Assembly: GCA_019925095.2 (NCBI GenBank)
Contig: JAHHIN020000030.1
Coordinates: 7,524,501-7,588,500, forward strand
Reading direction: 5' to 3'
Length of the DNA: 64,000 nt
Origin: Dendrolimus kikuchii
Taxonomy: Eukaryota; Arthropoda; Insecta; Lepidoptera; Lasiocampidae
Positions 10,787-21,254 of the stretch are shown one piece after another (the first letter of the stretch is position 1; each line of letters opens with the position of its first letter). The notes under the pieces were generated by a model. That model did no database searches. It saw only the letters and a list, made by a program, of their open reading frames with translations, and was not told where the DNA came from. The translations under genes were made by a program, and so were the position numbers.

Positions 10787-11562
10787 ATAATATATTAATA
10801 TGATAAACTACTAGTTTAAATAAAAACTTTTGGATATGAATATTTTTATTTCTATAATAGCCCTTTTCAAGTGGTTTAGTTGCTCTTAAGTCCCTGCATT
10901 AAACTATCCCGTGTACCTACCCCGTAGTTCCTACTACTGATATAAACTTTGGATTATACATAAAGCCTACTACCCAATATGAACCTATCGAATCGTTCCA
11001 AGTCTACTATTACAAACGATTTCACTGACTTTTAGCGCAGGATAATCTTTGGGTTATAAATAGTCATCTAATAACCTTCGTGAACATGATGTGTAACACA
11101 AAAATAATTTGCCATTATGAATAGTTTTTTTAAAATTATTATATTAGTATTGGTAATTAACAGACTTATAAATATGTACTAATATCTGTACAGACATTTT
11201 ATTGCGAATTAAAATTACTACATGTGCTATGAATGTGTTATGAATTTATTTGTGCATGTATTTTTTTATGGTTCGTTCCAAGACACACAACTTTTGTTGC
11301 TAATACTTTATTTAAAAAAAAAACTGAAACCTCTGAGTAATATTAAATTATAACACATAAAGCGATTAAATCATAACGATCATTTAAACTTTTCACTTAC
11401 ATAAAAAATATTTAATTATAAAATATGGGGTAATATTTTTTTCCTGATATCCCGAAAACACAGAGTGAAATTAGCAACGCTTCGCGTTTTTGATGCCGTT
11501 TTTGGCGATGTTGTTTGTTAGCAATGCTCTCTCTAGACATGTTATATCTCAATGATCACATA

Positions 11563-12004
11563 TTAAGTTTTGAAGCATCGCTGTTTCTGTTCAAGGAGAT
11601 CCGACTTTTTCCCTGAGTTATATAGATGGCGCTGTGCTCAGTAAAGCCATATTCGACTTTTGATCAAGAGTCAATAAAAATGCAAATAAATGCTTTGGAA
11701 GCATTGATATATAAAAAACATATATCAATGTTTGGAAGCCAAGAAACTTTTTAGGGTACCGTAGCAATTTTGGTAAAACAAATATTGTAGGAAATTGTGA
11801 AAAAATAAAACTTAAATGTAGGTGCTATCTTTCTGTCGATACACATTACATAATACAAGTAGTGATTACTTGCTCTGTGTCTATAATATAATAAATGTGT
11901 AGGAAGTGTCGAAATTGTACAATTTAATGGTGTTAATTTGGAACAACAGATTCCGAAAATCTTAATGGATTTAGAACAAATTAAAGATATTTTATTATTT
12001 AATA
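11563..12004. other. Sequence without recognised feature
   Basis: No supported feature. Contains a short inverted TTGATATAT/ATATATCAA at about 11705-11730. Confidence 0.4.
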
Positions 12005-12174
12005 CTAGCTACGCCCCGCGGTCTCAGCCGAGTGTTATGGAAAATCGTTATATTTTGGATAATTCACACTATATAAAGTTTCATTAAAATCCATTCAGTA
12101 CTTTTTGTGTGAAAGAGTAACAAACATACATCCATACATTCTTACAAACTTTAGCGTTTATAATTTTAGTAGGA
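12005..12174 (-). mobile_element. Helitron-like short element
   Basis: On the minus strand it begins TCCTACTAAAATTATAAACG and ends GGGGCGTAGCTAG followed by T. It has the same head layout (TC...ACTAA-ATTATAAA) and CTAG end as the piece at 10168, with a different interior. Non-coding. Confidence 0.45.
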
Positions 12175-12184
12175 TTGAGACGTG

Positions 12185-12500
12185 TACACAGTCTGGCGCC
12201 GTCATGTCTTCCAATGACTGATTTAGAGACTGGCAATGCTGCAAAAGCTAAAAAGCTGTCAAACGGCGCAAATATGGAACCTTAGGAAGGGTTTACATAT
12301 TTGTGCTGTTTGGAATTGAAACATCAGGTCCAGGGGGTCCATCGGGAAAGAGTTCTTCAAAGAAATTTGCGAGAAGCTCTCAATGCCACCCGTGACCAGA
12401 AAGAAGCCTGGCCCATATTTTTTCTTCTTTTAAATTAGCTCGCAAAGAATGTGGAAGGAAATTTTGAAATTAGAACGTACTTATTTTTAGTTACAAATAA
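12185..12500 (+). pseudogene. LINE ORF2 C-terminal fragment
   Basis: Decayed plus-strand reading with RRKYGTLGRVYIFVLFGIET followed by SGPGGPSGK, interrupted by stops. It parallels the fragment on the opposite strand at 12640-13200 (RKYAS...GP-WG). Such a motif series is typical of the C-terminal region of some insect and cnidarian LINE polymerases. Clade not assigned. Confidence 0.5.
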
Positions 12501-12639
12501 GAGTGCTGCGTGCTGACACATGAGTGCTAAAATTATGATATTTTTATAAACAAAAGTATAAATGTCAATGATAATAAGTCAAAAAATACTTAAATCTAAG
12601 AAAAAGTTATTTATTTTTTGTGGTACATTATTGTTACAA

Positions 12640-13200
12640 GACATAAGAAAATAAAAAAACACATTACATATTAAAAATTACGTAAAATATATGAGTCCCA
12701 AATCGGCGTCAGATGGGAACCTTCCCAAAACGCTGGCCACATTTCTTTGTCTTTGGCAGCGCTAATACGCTGCATTAAATATGAGTCAGCCCTTTGGTCA
12801 CGTGAGACTTCTATCAAACGTCTTGATGAAGTCGATAAGTTTCGAGACCCCATGGCCCTTGAGTTCTACACTGAAAGCCACAAATATGTATCATGTCAAA
12901 TTGCCAATGGATGCATATTTGCGGTGTTTCAGGCTCTCCTGACCTTCGACTGTCATGCCAGCTGTCGCGACCGTGACTGGAAGTTGGGAAGAAGCCAAAG
13001 TATCGACGCATGTGGCGTCCCACAGTAAGGGTCGACCCATTTTCTAGGGCACCAAAGACATCCCGTCCGGTCTCTTGCCATCGTCGCGGCACAGCCCACT
13101 CGGCTCAAGAATGGTCAGCACCCCGGCGGTGACAAAAGCAGGGCGGATGATGCGGTGATGGCATGGTATCCTCCCGGCATTTTGAATACATGCCAAATAA
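12640..13200 (-). pseudogene. LINE ORF2 C-terminal fragment
   Basis: The minus strand reads RPDGMSLVPWKMGRPLLWDA followed by TCVDTLASSQ, then LKHRKYAS, and later a NVASVLGRFPSDADL-like end, in shifting frames with stops. Order and spacing match the C-terminal region of a LINE polymerase (PDG-x-W...WDxTCxDT...QRxSxAxQRGNxASVLG). It is the same domain as the plus-strand fragment at 12185-12500, but a separate copy. Confidence 0.6.
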
Positions 13201-13499
13201 TAATAACATAAAAATTTGTTTTTGAAGTGAAACTTCTATATAACCGGGGAGTCTTAGGATTTTTCTGTCACGAAAAGTGCTACGACCGCTTGGAAGAGCG
13301 GCATAAATTTAGACTAGACGTGGTGAGAGGCGGCATAATTTTAGAGTATACTATTGATGCGTTTTTTGGTTACGGATCGAATTCATTTTTTTTTTGTTTG
13401 ATAAAATAAAATATGTTTAAATAAAAAATGCATTATTTAAAATGTACCTAACCTAACCAAATCATAATTTGCAGTAAACCTGCGAAAAATCGAAATGTG
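13201..13499. other. Sequence without recognised feature
   Basis: A 60-codon plus-strand frame at 13227-13409 (FFCHEKCYDRLEERHKF) matches no family I know. Confidence 0.35.
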
Positions 13500-13680
13500 C
13501 GCTGGGACACATAGTAGAAGTGAAACTTCAACGGACAAGTGGCAAACGAATCGCAACAAAATTTTAACTTGGAAGTTTTACGGGCAGGTTTTAAAGTGGA
13601 CAAGTACATTAACAATCTGACCGTAAAACTTCACGTTAAAATTTTGTTGCGATTCGTTTTACCACTTGTCCGTTGCCATT
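13500..13680. repeat. Foldback repeat, family G (copy 1)
   Basis: Arms 13531-13583 and 13621-13673 are ~53-bp inverted repeats (ACGGACAAGTGGCAAACGAA against its complement) with a 37-bp spacer, capable of a strong hairpin. The left arm plus GCTGGGACACATAGTAGAAG recurs on the other strand at 29148-29290. Non-coding MITE-like. Confidence 0.75.
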
Positions 13681-13794
13681 CATTTTTCCACTTATCTCTT
13701 GTAGTTTTTTTTATTGCTGGTTTTCCTACCGATCGTAGCAATGGCTGACGCGTAGTAAGGCTACTAGTGTTTCTATAAAATCAACTATCCGTAG

Positions 13795-13920
13795 CCCAGA
13801 TTCCTGTCTTACCGACCATTCATTTGCCTTACTATCGGTTAAAATTTAACATTACTTGAGTAATGTCATAATTCAACCAATAGTAGGGCAAGTGAATGAA
13901 TAGTAAGATATAGGCACCAT
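13795..13920. repeat. Small inverted-repeat MITE
   Basis: CTGTCTTACCGACCATTCAT on the left pairs imperfectly with ATGAATAGTAAGATATAGG on the right; the centre is AACATTACTTGAGTAATGT. A related single arm (ATTCAACCAATAAGGCAAGT) is at about 41400. It lies just upstream of the asteroid gene. Confidence 0.6.
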
Positions 13921-13959
13921 GGATGCCTGTATTCTTTTCCTATAATTTTTTCTAACTTA

Positions 13960-13984
13960 TATATTTTTTGTTTTCAGTTTAACG
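13960..13984 (+). promoter_or_regulatory. Splice acceptor ahead of the asteroid start codon
   Basis: A pyrimidine-rich TATTTTTTGTTTTCAG ends at 13977, seven bases before ATG 13985. This implies an upstream 5'-untranslated exon; that exon was not located. Confidence 0.6.
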
Positions 13985-14800
13985 ATGTGGATCAAGACCT
14001 TCAATCTTTTAGCAGACCAAGAAGCTGAAATTTATAAACTGAAGAACTGCCCTGTTGTAATCGACGGATCGAATTACTTTTACAATGTCTACAAGGACAG
14101 TGGACTACCATTTGCATTTGGATGTGAATGCGAGAAACTCGCAGATTATATACGAGCTCATCTTGCTATGTTCGAAAGTGCTAATGTTACTTGTTATATC
14201 TTATTCAAAGGAGGCATTAATGACATTGAAGCAAACATGAAAAAAAAATCAGTTAAACCCAAGGCAAGAGATTATGATCCAAGGCAGAAAGATGTAATAT
14301 TTGATCCCCTTTTCACACAAGATGTGTGTATGCAGTTGTTGAAAGATATGGGTATCAAATACACGATTTGCAAAATGGAAGTTAAAAAGCAATGCATCGC
14401 GTTAGCTCGGGAGCTGAATTGTCCAATTATCAGCTACGACATCGAATATTGCTTTTCAAACGTCCCATATATTATGTCCAATACGCTATTGGTAGACGAG
14501 TGGAACAGTGAAATCAAATGCCGATTGTTCCGGTTGAATAACTTCCTCGATAAATACTCCTTGACGAAGGAGAAGCTGATATATTTCATTTTGCTTAGAG
14601 ATGAGAACATGTTCCCGGAAGGCACATTTCACCGACTCTTTAAATATTCAAACATACGATTATCGCATTTTCAAAGAAATATCTGTTTATTGAAATGGCT
14701 TTCAACGCATCCAACTAGAGACAGTATTCTGAAAACAGTTTTTAAATTCATCGACAAGAATGATCGAAAAGTATTGTTGGAGAAGGAAGATATAGCTAGA
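13985..14800 (+). pseudogene. ast: asteroid-family XPG-like nuclease fold, N-terminal half
   Basis: A 272-codon frame starting MWIKTFNLLADQEAEIYKLK. The XPG/FEN1-type N domain is visible: CPVVIDGSNYFYNVY with the first acidic residue D27, YDPRQKDVIFDPLF, and the internal motif with ELNCPIISYDIEYCF, matching the family's (S/T)xDxD metal site in part. Asteroid proteins are divergent members of the FEN1/XPG superfamily, reported in Drosophila as a regulator of EGF-receptor/Notch signalling; catalytic activity is uncertain. The start is chosen because M1 aligns with the usual family N-terminus and follows a splice acceptor. The frame reads ...LLEKEDIAR and stops at once in the TAA-rich tail of an inserted SINE (14802-15048). 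Taking out the SINE and one AGAT copy continues the frame into 15049-16146. Confidence 0.85.
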
Positions 14801-14801
14801 T

Positions 14802-15048
14802 AATAATAATAATAATAATCGGCAGACAAACACACACATTGTATATCCCCAAATTAAGCAAGTTACTCTTGTGTTATGGGTAATATACAATGGAATACTC
14901 TGGGGCCGATCCCAGACACCCAGACCATAGTAAATAACGGAGAAAATACGTTTCCGAAATTTACTATACCAGGAATCGAACCCGGAGTCTCTGCGTTGAA
15001 GTGAGGTAGGCCGGCAAAGGCTTAGCCCGCTCAACCACAGAGGCCGTC
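14802..15048 (-). repeat. tRNA-derived SINE inserted in the asteroid coding exon
   Basis: On the minus strand the head has perfect pol III promoter boxes: A box TGGTTGAGCGG (15037-15027) and B box GTTCGATTC (14981-14973). The body ends in a (TTA)n tail (TAATAATAAT on the plus strand from 14802). The flanks carry a 4-bp repeat AGAT (14798-14801, 15049-15052). It is distinct from SINE family S. Confidence 0.9.
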
Positions 15049-16146
15049 AGATCCTTTATTGATCCCCAGATAGACGGCGGTGTACAGGTGAAGTACTTGA
15101 TAAATGATAACAATAAGAAGGAACCTGAAGACGACTGCTTTGAATATGACATTGCCTCAGGAAGGGTACCAAGACATTACATAAATTTATACACAGCCAA
15201 TTTTATTAAATACGTCAGCACAATACAGGATCCGGACTCGCGTAACGCATTTCTTACATCTCTTGATATAGTAAAATTCGTGTATTCCATGATATCTAAG
15301 ACACAGAAGAATGAGTTCACAGTTTATGATAGCGACGCAAATTCGTATATTGCCAAGGTAGACCCATACAAGTACGACAAAATAGATTGGACTCCAGATT
15401 TTAAATTAACAGATAAACATATTACACGTTTTTTCACTAACATAAGTTTTGATCCCTTTTTAGAGCATATGCCAGACGATGCCAAACTATTATTTATTGC
15501 TTTGACTTACTGCGCGGTTAAAAATGACAATTTTACCGATAATGAAGTATTTAGTGTACTTTTATCCTATATCATACTAAAAGATACGTCAGATATTTGT
15601 ACTGAGGACTCGACTGACGTGTCGCCTGAAGGTAATCCTGTTGAGGAATTGAATTTAATCACCTCAAGCCTGATGGCCAAAACCGTTCTTTCCAATTACT
15701 TCGAATTAACCGATGAAAAACTAATAGAAGTCTTTGATAGTAAGATCCTACATCCTTTGGTTGAGTTCCAGTACTGCCTGCAGCATTTGAATTACCTGAA
15801 CACGTTCTGTGGAGAACCCTACAAGCCAACCATATACAGCAAGACTTATAATGGCACATTTGTTTATAATATTTTGTACGATATTAAAAAACAGCATGAG
15901 AACAAATATATGGATTTTGTTGAGAGCAATTTGAAATGTGCTCCAGGTGTCATTGCCTTTGTATCAGGTATTATGGAATCTTTCAATAAGATCAAAGACG
16001 AAATTGCACGTGATACTTTAAAGTCCTTCACAAGCACGCAACTAACAACAAAACTTACACATACTCACACCAACGCGCACTATCACCGCATTGCATTACA
16101 CGCACACTTCACAAACAAACCAACACACACAGAGTCTAAAAATTAA
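15049..16146 (+). pseudogene. ast: asteroid-family protein, C-terminal half
   Basis: Open from RSFIDPQIDGGVQVKYLIN to the stop at 16146. With the SINE removed it joins the N-terminal half in frame, giving about 638 residues, close to what is usual for insect asteroid proteins. The region is helical and acidic, without a catalytic motif I can name, as expected for this family's C-terminal part. The last ~35 residues (TTKLTHTHTNAHYHRIALHA...) are low-complexity and Thr/His-rich, unlike the rest, so the original C-terminus may be replaced by repeat DNA. As it stands the gene cannot give a full-length protein unless the SINE is spliced out or absent in other alleles. Confidence 0.75.
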
Positions 16147-16539
16147 TAACCCAGACACAGAAAGGAAAAACAACATACATGGCACTAGTTAGGATAATAT
16201 ATAGGTATAGACATAAGGCCCACACTGCACATGCACTTCCTCATAACACAAGCATATAACAGATACACTCTACATTAGTATAAGTTTAGTATTAAAATTA
16301 GAATAAATTAATATAATAAGTTATTCTTAAGGTACACCACAACACAAACATGCATTCATTAAATGTCACACACAATAACAAAGTAACAAATAAGCGTGTA
16401 CAACTTGCAACTTCTTAAATTTAATTGTAAAAAAGTTATATTAATTCATTAACAAAAAACATTTGAGTCTGAAATATAAATATGTAGTCATAATAGTCAT
16501 TATAAAAAAATTCTAATTTACAATAAACATACATAGATA
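16147..16539. other. Downstream AT-rich sequence
   Basis: CA-rich then AT-rich flank; no gene seen. AATAAA-like signals occur but none can be tied to asteroid. Confidence 0.35.
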
Positions 16540-16680
16540 CATAACTTCACGCCAGTTCCCTTGCGGGGTAGGTACGAACAACAGAGCGCCATTCAGGCTT
16601 ATTCTTACACACCTCACTTGCTTCTTTGACATTCATAGCTCTTGCCATGCACGCTCGTCTGTTCTTAAGGCTCCTGACAT
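16540..16680 (-). mobile_element. RTE LINE 3' end, short copy
   Basis: The minus-strand end of the RTE family described at 51075-55556: same CATAACTTCACGCCAGTTCC terminus, cut after GGCTCCTGACAT. 5'-truncated. Confidence 0.8.
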
Positions 16681-16744
16681 AAATAAACATTTGAGAAAAA
16701 TATGTCGATGGGAAAGCATTTTTATATAATCATACATACATACA

Positions 16745-17092
16745 TAACTTCACGCCAGTTCCCTTGCGGGGTAGACACGAACAACAGAGCGCCATTTAGG
16801 CTTATTCTTACACACCTCACTTGCTTTTTTGACATTCATAACTCTTGTCATGCACGCTCGTCTGTTCTTAAGGCTCCTGACATCACCTTCTGCTAGTACA
16901 CGATCAATTTGATCATGGAAGGTGTGTCGTAGCCTTCCACGACTTCTGCATCCATCCACTTTTGCATTGTATATCTGTTTATTCATTCTTTCATCATGCA
17001 TTCTTTCCACATGCCCGATCCACCGTAGCATTTCATTTCCTTATCTTCACCCCGACACTCTTTCAGACCAACTCTCTTTCTTACTTCGGTAT
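16745..17092 (-). mobile_element. RTE LINE 3' end, second copy
   Basis: A longer 5'-truncated copy of the same family. The minus-strand frame encodes MLRWIGHVERMHDERMNKQI and on to the normal C-terminus PARELA. The 3' end is a (TATG)n-type run (CATACATACATACATAAC on the plus strand). It ends at TTCGGTATTA, where homology to 51107 onward stops. Confidence 0.85.
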
Positions 17093-17659
17093 TATTAAAC
17101 TATCAAATTATATAAGGTATTGTAATTTATATCTACATTTTATAAGACAATCAGCGTGATACCAGTAAGCTGGCTTCAAGGCATAACAATATATTACCCA
17201 AGAGGTAACGAAAATTAAAATATTATTCGGTATGGTGCTTAATTTCACCGCCGCGCCCCAGCATGTTGGCAACACCAACAAACAATTGAAATTCGACTTT
17301 TGTCACAATAGGAAAATTTTCCCTTCGAAATGTAATGGTGCAATTTTAGTAAATTTATTAAATATCTCTCGTGGTACAATTCCTACCCTTTCCTTAATAG
17401 ATTGATTTAATCATATAATCATATTATTTAAGCACAAAAGTAACCATTAACTGCGTAGTATACTTGTTTAAGAAGGATTACGCTTAAAAGATTGCATTTT
17501 GTATATATTTAACTATAGGTAAGCAGGTAGTTTGTTGAAAATTTCAACAGCCTGATATGTGAAACTGTACTTTACAACATTTAGAGATGGCATTATTTTA
17601 TTTATTTATTTACGTTTATTTGAAACTGGCGTTATCCCCGCGGCTACGCTTTGCTTATC
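17093..17659. other. Sequence without recognised feature
   Basis: No supported feature. Confidence 0.4.
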
Positions 17660-17968
17660 TGTGTAGGAACGGAGAAATAATACAAATTTCTGCGGCCAGG
17701 CAGCCTGTCGTAAGACGCAACAAATCAACCCACAGCCATGTGGTAGGGCATTTGACCGTCTGGATGGCTACCACCCCTGGTTTAGAGCACGCCGCCATAA
17801 CAACCTTGAGTTGTATTCCGGCATTAGTGGCCAGGTTACAACCCCATCTACGAATCCGGCAGCACAATGGTAGCACCTTTAGTGTTGCAAATGTTTATAG
17901 GCGATGGTAACCACTTTCCACCACAGTTGGGCCGTCCGCTTGTCTGATGTACTCTAGCAGTAAAAAAA
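17660..17968 (+). repeat. SINE, family S
   Basis: Diverged plus-strand copy (GTGTAGGAACGGAG to TAGCAGTAAAAAAAG). Confidence 0.75.
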
Positions 17969-18370
17969 GTGATAAACTAATCTAAGTTGAACTATTTAAT
18001 ATTGAAATTGTTTAACTTGAGAAAAGCTTAGGTTATTACTTAAATTTTATGTATATTAATATGATAATGTAAGGAAAGGTTATTTATTAATAAAATCTTT
18101 AATTGATTATAAAATATATTTTATTCTTAGTTACAATTCTTGAATATGTACATTAGAATTTTGTGTATGTACATTATCAGTATCATTATTTAATCTAATT
18201 ACCGAAATACGGCGCTGTGGATTAATGTGAGAGAGAAGGAGCATGCCTACCGTTGCCGTATGCGTGAGAAAAAGGGAAGCCGGAGCGACTGGCGCCGTAA
18301 TGCGTTACGTAACGAAGCGGTTTACCTTTTATTAAGTGTTTTATATACATTACATACATACATACATTAT
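17969..18370. other. Sequence without recognised feature
   Basis: AT-rich, with a GC-rich patch at 18229-18325 (GTTGCCGTATGCGTGAG, GTTACGTAACG) that may be part of a small repeat; not assigned. Confidence 0.35.
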
Positions 18371-18680
18371 CCGTGCAGGAACGGAGAAAGAATACAATTT
18401 CCTGCGGCCGGGCGGCCAGTCGTAAGAGGCGACAAAACAACCCACAGCCAGGTGGTAGGGCATTTGCCCGACTGGATGGCTACCACCCCTGGTCTAAAGT
18501 ATGTCGCCATAACAAGCTTGAGTTGTGTTCCAGCATTAGTGACCAGGTTCCAGTCTCCCTTAAGAGAACAGCAGCGCATTTGTAGCACCTTTGGTGTTGC
18601 AAATGTCTATAGGCGATGGTAACCGCTTTACATCAAGTGGGCCGTCTGCTTGTCCGCTGATCTCCGGCAATAAAAAAAAT
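18371..18680 (+). repeat. SINE, family S
   Basis: Well-preserved plus-strand copy from CCGTGCAGGAACGG to CCGGCAATAAAAAAAAT. Confidence 0.8.
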
Positions 18681-19014
18681 ACATAAACCTTTAATGAAAA
18701 TGCATCTAACTGATGGTGAAAATCGCTTAAAAATCTGTTGCGTGGTTTAGGAAGAGTTCGCGGATATCAGACGGAGAAAGAAGCATAGTGACTTTTTATA
18801 CCCAAAACTTGACTGTTTCTTATTCAGTTCACTACAATTAACAAAGAATTCCATATAATCTAGACAACTGCCCAACAAAACAGAGATTACCTGATTTGAA
18901 GTAATACAATAATGATATGTTGTTTGTGACTGTTGGATTACCCAACATTCCTTTCAGTTTATTTGCAACCAGCGCCGTAAATAGCCTCTTATGCGCCCTA
19001 TGCGAGCTTCTATA
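18681..19014. other. Sequence without recognised feature
   Basis: No supported feature. Confidence 0.35.
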
Positions 19015-19082
19015 ACTGCACCCTTGTTTTTTTAGATATTATAAGTGGGTACTTATAATATCTAAAAAAACAAGGGTGCAGT
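19015..19082. repeat. Perfect 32-bp inverted repeat with 4-nt loop
   Basis: Arms 19015-19046 and 19051-19082 are exact reverse complements around GGGT; the core is CACCCTTGTTTTTTTAGA against its complement. One extra base allows about five more pairs on the outside. Confidence 0.9.
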
Positions 19083-19559
19083 ATAGCTAGAGCACTGCTA
19101 TGTATAGGCCGACTTTATTTCATTCAGGGTGATACAATAACGCACAAGGATATTGGTTTTAGTGGACCAATGGGGATTGTTCACTTTTTTTCAATTTAGC
19201 TATTTGAAAAACCATTTCGAGGAATAGTCTTCCTAATCATTTCTGTCTAGTTAAAATTCAAAAAAACGTACAATCCCCTTCTATTTTGAAAGAAATGTGT
19301 TTGACCTTTGTTTGACCTTACTAAATTCTATGACGTCATTAGCATCTGGTGAAATGCATATGAATACCGTAGCCATTCAGTTTTAAAACACAAAACGACC
19401 GACATTTTCCTTTTTATGTCATTGTTATGTCATACAACATAACATAAACAAACATTTCATTCGACGTATTCCAGAATAAAATTATGTAAATTAGCTCTTC
19501 AGACCAATATTTAGCAAATATCTCTACACTAAATACTTAAATATGATCTTAAACTAAAA

Positions 19560-20180
19560 GTCAAAGAAAAGTGCATTATGTAAACGAGCGTTTTCGTAAA
19601 CTGCGGTTGGAACGATGTCGAAACCTTTTCAAGAGATACGATCCAAAAGTAACCTGTTTACCAATAAGAAGATCATCATAGTGTAAGAAAAGTTTAATAC
19701 GGTAATACGCCTTACGTCAGAAGTTAATGCGTTCAGCCTTCTGTACACAATGTCCACCACATTCATCATCAGGAAGTGTAATGGTTTGATGAGGTGTTTC
19801 CTACGAGGAGGTCACTTCAAGGCGCAACATTTCCAAAATCACATATAGGAAGCAACGATTTAACCATTAAGTGATACTCTATTCCCTGGATAGCAGTGGA
19901 TTTTCCAACAGGACTCTGCACCCTCCCATAAAGCTAAGTCTATCTAAAATTGGTTGCAAACCAATTTGCCGGGCTTTGTTTGGAGCGAAGATTGGCCATT
20001 GTTGAACTCTGACTTGAATTCTTTGGATTATTCTTTATAAACTGTATTAGAGCTAATGGCATACAGAAAATTTACTAGAACCTGAATTTATCTCAAGCGA
20101 GCCCATACCAATAAATCAAAAATTATTCCTATTGAAATGATTTGAACCACCACAGAAGAATGGCCCACACCTTTAAAGCT
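19560..20180 (+). pseudogene. Tc1/mariner transposase relic (DD37D-type spacing)
   Basis: Decayed plus-strand frames read SVMV..GVSYEEVTS, then FQQDSAPSHKAKSI, a stop, NWLQTNLPGFVWSEDWPLL and NSDLNSLDYSL. FQQD-SAP...SDLNxLDY is the classic mariner catalytic region. From D in QQD to D in LDY there are 37 intervening residues (counting the stop), the maT-like spacing. Multiple stops and shifts make it non-functional. CAGGGTGATACAATAACGC near 19124 may be its left terminus; no right terminus was found. Confidence 0.75.
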
Positions 20181-21254
20181 TATTAATTAATTAATTGAAA
20201 ACAAGGATGGCTATTTTGAATAATTTAATTTTATATATACATAAATCTAGATGTTAGTAGTTATAATTCATGTAAACAATTATTAATATTTAACATTCCT
20301 CCATAAAATATTTCAGTTTTATTTTGTCTGAAGACTTATGAACATACATAGAAGGTAATGACTATATAGCTTAAGAGTTCACATTAAGAGTTATAAGAAT
20401 TCGATGATTTTCTATACTGAATACAAACTATTGTGAGTTATAAATATGTGAGTGCCATATATTTATATATGAATTGATTGATATATCTTTTGACTTGTTA
20501 TTTTGTAACATGAAATATTAAATAACTTTTAGCAGTTAAACTTGTTTATTTACTTAAAACACTTATTAATAATAATTTAGGACATATAATCTTTTCAGAA
20601 ATGTTCGGTTTTATCCAATTCTTTTTTCTGCAGGCTAGTATTTGGTATTTTCTAATGCTCGAATGATGAGTATTTGGTATTTTCTCTATGTTTTTAAAAT
20701 TTTCATGTAAACTGCAGCGCATAACTCATATAAAGTTCTATGTTCAAGCTTATATAACCCTTGCTTGTACAGAAAAGTTGTTATTGCTAGTTCTTTCCGG
20801 ATGACCTGAAAAAACAATTGATATAAATTGTCTGTTTAATGATTTGCATAGTCATTATTTCACTCATAAATCTACATATTAGTAACTATGTTACACATCA
20901 AGATTATTAAGATAGATAAGATATTATTAACAGATTTACAATGAATAAGGTGTTTGTCACAAATCTTCATATTCCATGAAATCCTTCAAGCTTTAGATGT
21001 GCTCGATTAGCCACTTTTTAAGCTGTATGTGTAAGCGAATATATTTAAAACTACTAGAGAGTTTAATATTTTCCGGTAAGTTGTTGTATATGGTCAGACC
21101 TATAAGATACCTTAGAAATCAAACACACTATACAATGGTCAGGACAGTGGTGCAATCCTATGTCTGTTCCTTTATTTGTATGTATTTATATGAGATACTT
21201 TACTTGTATTATAAATTAATAAGAAAGTAATATAGGTTGTTAGTTATTTGATTG
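20181..21254. other. AT-rich sequence, nothing recognised
   Basis: About 1.07 kb with no supported gene. Confidence 0.4.

Larger units (their letters stand above)
9308..11554 (+). mobile_element. Non-autonomous P-like (THAP) transposon, copy 1
   Basis: A 2247-bp element flanked by a perfect 8-bp duplication ATCACATA (9300-9307 and 11555-11562). It starts CTTAGATCATATAAACG and ends TTATATCTCAATG. The two termini are imperfect inverted repeats that share GTCTAGA about 20 bp inside. A copy at 43884-46132 has the same ends but a different 8-bp duplication (CTTACACT), which fixes the borders. Near the left end an open frame encodes the start of a THAP zinc finger. Inside lie a Helitron-like piece and an S-family SINE. 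An 8-bp duplication plus an N-terminal THAP domain is the P-superfamily pattern; hAT also gives 8 bp but does not normally carry THAP. No transposase core remains. Confidence 0.85.

Noticed and set aside
13227..13409. 60-codon frame (FFCHEKCYDRLEER) as a small gene
   Set aside because: No family match, no start context or splice sites, and surrounded by element debris.
20997..21230. 77-codon frame as a gene
   Set aside because: AT-rich, Tyr/Leu-rich chance frame without conserved motifs.
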